The notes under the pieces: generated by a model
Seen by the model: the letters and a program-made list of their open reading frames with translations, nothing else
Databases searched by the model: none
What the model was told of the DNA's origin: nothing
Assembly (NCBI RefSeq): GCF_001949145.1
Contig: NW_019091408.1
Span: 746,335 to 810,334, forward strand
DNA: 64,000 nt
Direction: 5' to 3'
DNA from: Acanthaster planci
Lineage: Eukaryota; Echinodermata; Asteroidea; Valvatida; Acanthasteridae
Translations under genes and position numbers: made by a program
In this document: piece by piece, positions 57,660 to 64,000 of the stretch
Position numbering within the stretch: position 1 is the stretch's first letter
Layout: the number at the start of each line of letters is the position of its first letter

Positions 57660-59530
57660 TTCAGTCAGTGCTTGTCACATGCAAACACGTAGCATCAATC
57701 TCTTTTCTGTTAATTGTCACGTAGACCGTTAGACGATTCAAGACAATGTAGCTTTAGAATCCTGCTCCTGTTTGAAAGCAAAAATTTACTGTTCAATTGC
57801 ATTTTTCATAAAAGCTCGCAACAATGAGGCAAAGTGAACTGAGAGCCATGTGCAAGCATACCGTTTACACTCCTTATATTCTTTCTGCTTAAGTGCACTA
57901 GCCGTGCGCGGGGGCGCTGGTCTTTCAGTTTCTTTGATTTTGTAGCCACTTTTATACGTTGGGGTAATTTTTCTGCTCGAGCCCTCTTCTCCAGGCTTCC
58001 GCCTGCACTGGTCTTATTACCAGCAGGTGTTATCCAATCGATACCTGCCTACAAATTCCTTCGAAAACAATTGCCTCAGGTCTAAGATAAACATCTGGAA
58101 TAAAAGGATCCATTCCTCAAAACTTTAACCTTAAGTGGCCAAAGATGGAACAGAAATCCCGTTACCTTTCCCACCGCTGCATTTTCTTTTTATGCCAAAG
58201 CATTCTAGGAGGTTTTAAAGTAAGGTTTGCCGTCATGATTTGACGCTGTTTTCTAAGACAGTTGGATGCACTATTCTTGTGATTTACGGCAAAGACGTAA
58301 AAGTTTCAAGAAATTTTGCAATTTTTCATTATCCGTAAGGATAAAGCACTGCTTCATAAACATTCACATAACAAATATTAATTACCGTTTAACTACATAC
58401 ACGTGGACACACGAGATAATTATTATGAAAAGTTCATGTACGCTTTTGGAAATATGGGTCTGTCATCCAAAACGTGCTTTAGTCATATTTGGCCCATGTC
58501 AGTCGTTTCTTGATTTAGATTTGAGCACAAGTGTAATTGTCAACTAGACCAAAGACGTGTATCGACTAGCTCTAGTCTTCGAACCCCCACTTTTGAAGGT
58601 GGAGTCTTCCCAAAGAAATCGGCGCCTCAACACCTACTAGTTAAATGAACTATCCCAGGTTGCTCTTGGTGCCGTACATAGTTTGCACAAAAGAACTTTC
58701 GAACAGTACAATAGCTTTCATTTTTGGCCCTACTGGGTTATGGTTGTAAGAGAGTTTGAAATAGGTTTGGAATTTTGTGGTAAACAGTGTGCAGTCGCAC
58801 GGTGTTATGTTGGCAGTATATTAGTCAGCACACACCCACATTGAGGCTACACAAAATGAAAAAGACCCATTTTCTCATCCACAGATGCATTATACATTTC
58901 GAAAAGCTTTGACCAAAAGAATACATGTCGCCCACGGGAATCAGAACTGTTTGTATGCAACAGCTATCAGAGTTCGACCTCCGATGATATAAATCACCCA
59001 ATTAAAATATATAATTAAAAAAGCAGCCCTCACCCCCGAAAAGTAAAAACATTTATTTCGTATTTCTTATGGCTGCACGCATGGGAACTATACAGGCTCA
59101 CTCACGTATTTTAAACTAGGAACGCATTCTATTCGCCCTGAGTTGAGGTGCACCCTCACTGGCGAAAGAAAGACAAAGTGGAACAAAGTTCTCCGACTGG
59201 ATTCTTACACGCGTTCGGCGTGTACGCGTAAGACCATACGGTCCAGAATAAATTCGTTGTGCGTACTCAAAGTGCTCCGTCAAAGGCAGCCGTGAGTTCG
59301 TTCTAAATGACTGTAAATTTCATTTAAAAACACGCCCTCTCTTGTTTTCGCTCGAAACGGATACGTAGTAGCGCAAAAATAGTGTATTCGCCGCAAACCA
59401 TCAGAGTGCAATACAAGCCCTCTACTTTCGCATTCATTGAGGGAATCGTATTTTACAATTCAGCAGAAATTTTCCAATCTAAACTGCAAGTAAGTTCGTT
59501 TAAGGTACTATTTACCCGCGAATTTTTGTA
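57660..59530. other. Upstream of gene B, no gene seen
   Basis: Non-coding, collinear with the DNA upstream of gene A from 58020. Should contain the promoter or 5' UTR exons, but no convincing core promoter was found. Confidence 0.45.
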
Positions 59531-60150
59531 GAAAAATGAAAAGCAGACAAGAGTAGTGGAAGGGACCACTTTGGCACACTTTGACCTTTTCTAAAGAAAG
59601 AGGAAAAGGTCACACAAATATGCGTAAGCATAGTAACTATGATAATAGTGATATGAATTTGTATTGGATGGATAGAAATAGGGCCTAAAAATGTTTGGAA
59701 CTGGTCCGGTTTCCTATGAAAAAATTGCACAACATGATGAAATATGATGATTGAAATAGAGCATGAGTCATATTAAGCGAAGTCATGGAAAAGTAATGAC
59801 AAGGCACTCCAGAAGTGAGCGTTGATCTGAGATAATCCCTAAACAATGGACTGCATGTTGCGCAGGGTAATGGGGATAATCACTTGTACAGTGGACTGTA
59901 TGTGGCGCCAGGTAATTTACGCATAATCTTTCGGACGAAACTCTCGGCAAAACATAAAAGACATGACAATAGCTGACGGCAAAAAGTTATCTGTACAAAA
60001 TCGTAATATTTGATGACGACTAAAAGATAATAAAATAAAAGGAGATATTAACCGTAAGTACAGAAGAAGCCTTTGATTAAAGCTATGTCACATAATGGGA
60101 GAAGAGGGCTCTTTTGTAATAGGTCTTAAAGTGGCCCACAGACAACTTTG
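59531..60150. other. No gene seen
   Basis: Beyond the right edge of the duplication; short frames only. Confidence 0.45.
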
Positions 60151-60158
60151 TCCTGATG

Positions 60159-61265
60159 TCATCGGGAATGGCATTCCACAAACGGGTATCGAAAAAAACG
60201 AAAAGTGTTCATTGAGTGGACGGTGCGAGTGAAAGGAATAAACTTATTGTTATGGGATCTAGTAGAGTTACCGTGGATTTCATTAACCGATGTAAAGTAA
60301 GAAGAAAACGTACTAGGGAAAAGATTATTGATGTACTTGAACATGAAGATACCAGTGTGTAAGTTGTTGATGTCGGTAACAGTGAGGGTGCCTAAACATG
60401 CAAAAAGGGGTGCAGTGTGGGCCCAAGAGTGAGACAAGGTGCAAGTATGAATCGCCTTTTTTTGAGTGATACGCAAAGCGTTCAATTTGTTTTTCGCTGT
60501 GCATGCCCAAACGATGTTGCAATAATTTGAATACGGAAGAATAAGTGAATTGTACAAAAACAATGCCAAAGAGGTACTCGGAAAGAAACGTAAAAATTGG
60601 ATAAGATACCGGTGTGACAAGAGACAAGTTTGTTTATGGAAGAGATATGTTCTGTCCAACAGAGCTTTTGATCGATAATAACACCCAAGAATTTGGTAGA
60701 ATAGATCATATTGATAAAGGTACTGTCAATAACAAGAGGAGGCAAGTGGATATTCTGAGAATGTGACAACTTGGTGAAGAAAATGAAACTAGTTTTACTG
60801 TGGTTTACAGAAAGTTTGTTGGCTTTAAAACGTGAAGAAACCACACGGAGCTCAGAGTTGAGAGTGTCTACCAGAGAAGCAATGTCGGGGCTGGAGTGAA
60901 AGAGAAGAGATGATGAGTTGTGAAGATCATTGATGTAAAGCAAGAAAAGAAGGGGCCCCAGGATAGATCCTCGGGGAACTCCATGCTGGATGTTCAAACG
61001 ATTAGAATCACAATTCATAATGGAAGTAATTGAGTACCTGTTAGAAAGATAATCAGTAAACGACTGAAGTGGACTACCTCTGATGCCATTAGTGATAGAG
61101 TTTGGAAAGAAGAATAGCATGATTGAGATTGTCAAAAGCTTTAGAAAGATCAATGAAAACACCAATGACACATAGTTTAATGCTGGGGGCATTCGTAATC
61201 TTGTCGACAAACTCAATGAGGGCCATGTCGCTAGAGTGGTTAGATCTAAAGCCGAAGAGGTAACT
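60159..61265 (-). pseudogene. Non-LTR reverse transcriptase relic
   Basis: On the minus strand: FGFRSNHSSDMALIEFVDKI, VIGVFIDLSKAFDNLNHAIL, a frameshift, SPLQSFTDYLSNRYSITSIM, GVPRGSILGPLLFLLYINDL, and then a deletion where the YADD box should be (LLFHSSPDI follows at once). Next are FKANKLSVNHSKTSFIFF, FLGVIIDQKLCWTEHI, a frameshift near 60630, and the C-terminal block YNSLILPYSNYCNIVWACT with a tail ending near 60159. It is a LINE of Jockey/CR1-like type and catalytically dead. Confidence 0.8.
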
Positions 61266-61499
61266 TTACCCTCGTGCTATATAATAATGTGCAGACGTTC
61301 CCGGCCGGTATCCGACCCGAGAATTATTACTCGATAGTCATACTGGTCAGTCACAACACAAAACAAAGTCAGTAGACTTTTACGTACTGGCTTAAGTCAT
61401 GTTTTTATTTTTTTCATATCTGACTAATTTTAAGAATTAATACAAGACGTTTGTTACATTTTATATCAGAGATACTACATGTACTAATTTCTTTTAATT

Positions 61500-62010
61500 G
61501 TTCAATGGCTCTTTTCCCATTCTTCATTTGCTTATTTTGTTGCTCATTTTGCTCTTTTCATTGCTCATTTTCCCCTTTTTATTGCTCGTTTTGCTCTTTT
61601 TACTGCTCATTTTGCTCTTTTTACTGCTCATTTTGCTCTTTTCACTGTTCATTTTGCTCTTTTCATTGCTCATTTGCTCTTTTCACTGCTCATTTTGCTT
61701 TTTTCACTGCTCGTTTTGCTATTTTCGTTGCTCATTTTGCTCTTTTCATTGTTCATTTACAGTCAAACTCCATGTGATTGCGCTCCTTTTAAAGAATGGA
61801 AGCGAGATTGCTGAGCTGCAGCTCTTATACCTATGTGGCCAAATAAATTGCAAAAAATGATGATATGATTGAGTAAGTTGGACTAATGTTTCGTTTTTAT
61901 AAATCTCATTTGAGCAATGAGCAAAATGAGCAACAAAAAGAGTAAAGAATGAACAATGAAAAGAGCTAATGAAGAATGGGAAAAGAGGCAATGAACAATG
62001 AAAAAGTGAA
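61500..62010. mobile_element. Short element with ~21-bp tandem-repeat inverted ends
   Basis: Left: CTCTTTTCCCATTCTTCATT (61509-61528) followed by about 11 units like GCTCATTTTGCTCTTTTCACT to about 61765. Right: the same core inverted near 61965-61990 plus fewer inverted units from 61908. The middle is only about 140 bases. No coding capacity; the open frames are repeat artefacts. Confidence 0.65.
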
Positions 62011-62103
62011 TCACGAGCAGTGAAATACATATACATGTCGAAATATGTTATTATATTACTCATTATATATTGAACGATTACATTTATTTCTTGGCATATT
62101 TAG

Positions 62104-62392
62104 ATCATCCTTCCAAGGATCGCCATACATGTTATTTATGCTGTCAAGCCCTATGCTTGTCACCAGTGTGACAAATGCTTTGGACAGAAGTCTAATCTAG
62201 AGAGGTACATGGAAAATATCCACGCTGAAGAGGAATCAGACATGGCAGAAGTTAACGATGATTTGGAACCTGTTGAGGTAAATGACGAAACCTCGGATGA
62301 AGATAGTTCAGAAAAACAAATAGGGAGATGTGGGATGAAAAATTGTGCAAGTACGACAAACAAAGGCATGAATGAAGATCAAACCAGGTAAA
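62104..62392 (+). CDS. Candidate internal exon with one C2H2-like zinc finger
   Basis: After a possible acceptor (TTGGCATATTTAG at 62091-62103) a phase-0 frame encodes KPYACHQCDKCFGQKSNLER followed by YMENIH, then an acidic stretch (EEESDMAEVNDDLEPVEVND), and exits at ACCAG|GTAAAT (62392/62393). The finger has C-x2-C, F and L at the right spacing and a last H, but the first histidine is Tyr. It could be one exon of a zinc-finger gene extending beyond the window or a decayed fragment. Partner exons were not found. Confidence 0.35.
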
Positions 62393-62399
62393 TGGCAAA

Positions 62400-63500
62400 C
62401 CAGTTCAAAGGATTAAGCAATTCAGATAGGGCCAGCTGGGTCTTCTTCCTGTATCAATCAGATCTCCGTAACCACAGTAAGCCGAGCGCAACACGGTTAG
62501 CACGTGCCTGCCCTCTCGTTTGTTTAGTGTCCAAGCATGGAGGAAGGACACAGAAGGAGTTTAAACTGTCCGGGCTATAACATCTGGCATGCGTTGGTAA
62601 TCTGTATCCCTAAAACGTTGTGTACTGCAGTATAAGAAGTTGAATAGTCATGCCATCGTTGGTACTTGATAGGATCTGACAACAACATCAAATTTAGTGC
62701 TGGCCCCTTTGCTTTTATCGGGCTGTGTACCCGAAGTGTTCATGTGCACTTGTTGCCCTTATCAAACGCTTTCTTCTGGACTTCTCTTGGGAATGAATAG
62801 TCAAGCTGTTTGTAAGATTTTGAGTTTTATTTGAATCAGTTTTATTAAGAAATTTACACAAAAAGGTATTTTATGAGATCTCATGATCATTCCCCGTGAT
62901 GAAACAGCGCATTTTATTTTTTTGTGAACTTTGAAAACTGATGTTTTGGAGTGACAAAATAAAATTACAAACATATGCATGGATAATGGAAAAGGGCAGC
63001 AAAATCCTTAAAAAAATATTCCAAACGACAATGTTAGCTATTTTCTTTTTCTGTTTCCTGGTCACTGCAATAGGTTGTAGTTAATTTCAAAGAAAACACC
63101 ACAAATATTGTTACAATATTACTGGCCTCACCTGTCTGGCTAAGCTACAGGCATTAATCAGGCATTTTTGGAATGTTTCCTACTGTTCGTCTGACCAGCC
63201 GGGCGGCGATGATCGTCGGGCACTTTGATGTGCCAGATTTGTAACTCCTTCTGTGTCCGTCCTCCATTGTCAGACCAGCGCTCACTCCAAAGTACACACT
63301 AGCCACCACACAGCGCCGTGTATACAGCCCTTTTTCCAAAAGATAATAATCCATTACCTGGCGCCAAGAACAGTCCATTGCATATGGATTATCTCAGATC
63401 GACGGTCCCTTCCGGAGTGCCTCGTCAGTATGTTTCCATGACTTCGTGTAACATCACTCGTCCTGTATTTTAATCATTATTTTTCATCATGTTGTGCATT
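62400..63500. other. No gene seen
   Basis: Short frames (62392-62580 plus; 63154-63378 minus) lack motifs and clear splice context. Confidence 0.4.
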
Positions 63501-63509
63501 TTTATAGGA

Positions 63510-63980
63510 AAGGTTCACCTGTACCAAAATTTCTTACCCTGTTTCTCTTCATCCATAATGTGTGCCAGGAGTTTTACCCATTCCTCATTCTTATTTATTT
63601 CTTACCATACACAAGGTCACAAAAGGTTTGGACCCTATGTTATTCCTAAGTTATTTCAACCTGTGCCAGAATGTTTACCATTTACCTTTCCTCGTTCCAA
63701 CCATACAAAGGGTCTACCAGTACGCCAACCGTAATTTTCAACGATACATCCACACAAAAGGACAGCTTGTGCCAGGAGTATTACCCATTCCCTCTTATTT
63801 ATTTCTTACCATACACAAGGTCACACTAGGTTTGGACCCTATGTTATTCCTATTCATCCCTTACAAAAGTTCAGCCTGTGTTTTATTCCTATTCATATCA
63901 ATGTTATCATAATTATTATGCTTATGCATATTCATGTTGCCTTTATCTATTTCTTTAGAAAAGGCCAAAGTGTGCCAGAC
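63510..63980. repeat. ~103-bp tandem repeat, diverged
   Basis: Units begin TGTGCCAG near 63559, 63662 and 63768, with partial units before and after (63509; 63880-63970). Units one and three are very similar (TTATTTATTTCTTACCATAC, GGTTTGGACCCTATGTTATT); unit two is diverged. It continues to, and perhaps past, the window end. Confidence 0.7.
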
Positions 63981-64000
63981 TGACTCCACCCTACTGACAA

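Larger units (their letters stand above)
38098..59530. repeat. Segmental duplication, copy B
   Basis: Direct-orientation partner of 6425-24975. Copy-B-only blocks are 39930-45845 (5.9 kb) and 52196-52812 (0.6 kb). It lacks the copy A insertions at 8505-9998, 17857-18278 and 21300-23600. The Gypsy relic and the N-terminal LINE fragment are shared by both copies. Confidence 0.9.

Noticed and set aside
57616-57660. Fifteen-residue N-terminal extension of gene B
   Set aside because: In copy A the same region is interrupted by an in-frame stop and lacks an ATG, so the shared ATG at 57615 was preferred; the extension remains possible.
6425-59530. A new multi-gene defence or metabolic system
   Set aside because: Apart from the two EXTL3-like genes, the recognisable coding sequence is decayed transposon protein; no co-oriented set of unknown intact genes exists.
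61451-61860. Cys/Phe-rich plus-strand open frames
   Set aside because: Translation of the 21-bp tandem array.
63154-63378. 74-codon minus-strand open frame
   Set aside because: No domain recognised and no splice or conservation support.

Overview
The window is invertebrate nuclear DNA, most likely from a marine deuterostome. The signs are a spliced EXTL3-type exostosin gene, low gene density, tRNA-derived SINE sequence, and a wide mix of decayed transposons (DIRS-like, Ty3/Gypsy, L2/CR1/Jockey-like LINEs, piggyBac, hAT-like and foldback elements). TACATGTA-type and TAGGCCT-type words are frequent, as in echinoderm, hemichordate and lancelet DNA. The phylum cannot be settled from the sequence alone. 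No bacterial-style operon, rRNA, functional tRNA or CRISPR array was seen. The core of the window is a segmental duplication in direct orientation. Copy A spans about 6.4-25.0 kb and copy B about 38.1-59.5 kb. Each copy carries one complete minus-strand gene for an exostosin-like glycosyltransferase (EXTL3 type). I assembled both by hand from six exons with GT-AG junctions and matching phases: A 21167..11511 and B 57615..47005, about 840 residues each from the shared start. Both are open throughout. They differ at about 42 of 613 residues in exon 1, and copy A has lost conserved residues of the C-terminal GT64 domain that copy B keeps. A third, broken remnant of the gene's 5' end lies at about 28.05-28.29 kb. 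In both copies the long last intron holds the same decayed Ty3/Gypsy element, so that insertion predates the duplication. Other insertions or deletions occur in only one copy: an LTR-like insert, a MITE and a tandem-repeat-ended DNA transposon in A, and a 5.9 kb extra block and a 0.6 kb block in B. Left flank (0.5-5.5 kb): a minus-strand DIRS-like tyrosine-recombinase retrotransposon with inverted repeats. It has an internal deletion joining Gag-like sequence to the end of RT, and a LINE inserted in its recombinase gene. A 470-bp assembly gap (950-1419) lies inside it. Spacer between the copies (25-38 kb): a G-rich minisatellite, two L2-like LINE tails, a piggyBac pseudogene split by an LTR-like insert, a 1.5 kb element whose inverted ends are made of 20-bp tandem repeats, and a foldback element abutting the left edge of copy B. 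Right flank (59.5-64 kb): a decayed LINE, a second element with tandem-repeat inverted ends, a candidate C2H2 zinc-finger exon, and a ~103-bp tandem repeat. The only clearly functional genes are the two EXTL3-like paralogues, whose expected role is heparan sulfate chain initiation or elongation in the Golgi. Everything else recognisable is mobile-element debris. I saw no convincing novel multi-gene system. The most interesting signals are the paralogue pair with asymmetric catalytic-domain divergence and the family-like group of DNA elements with tandem-repeat inverted termini.
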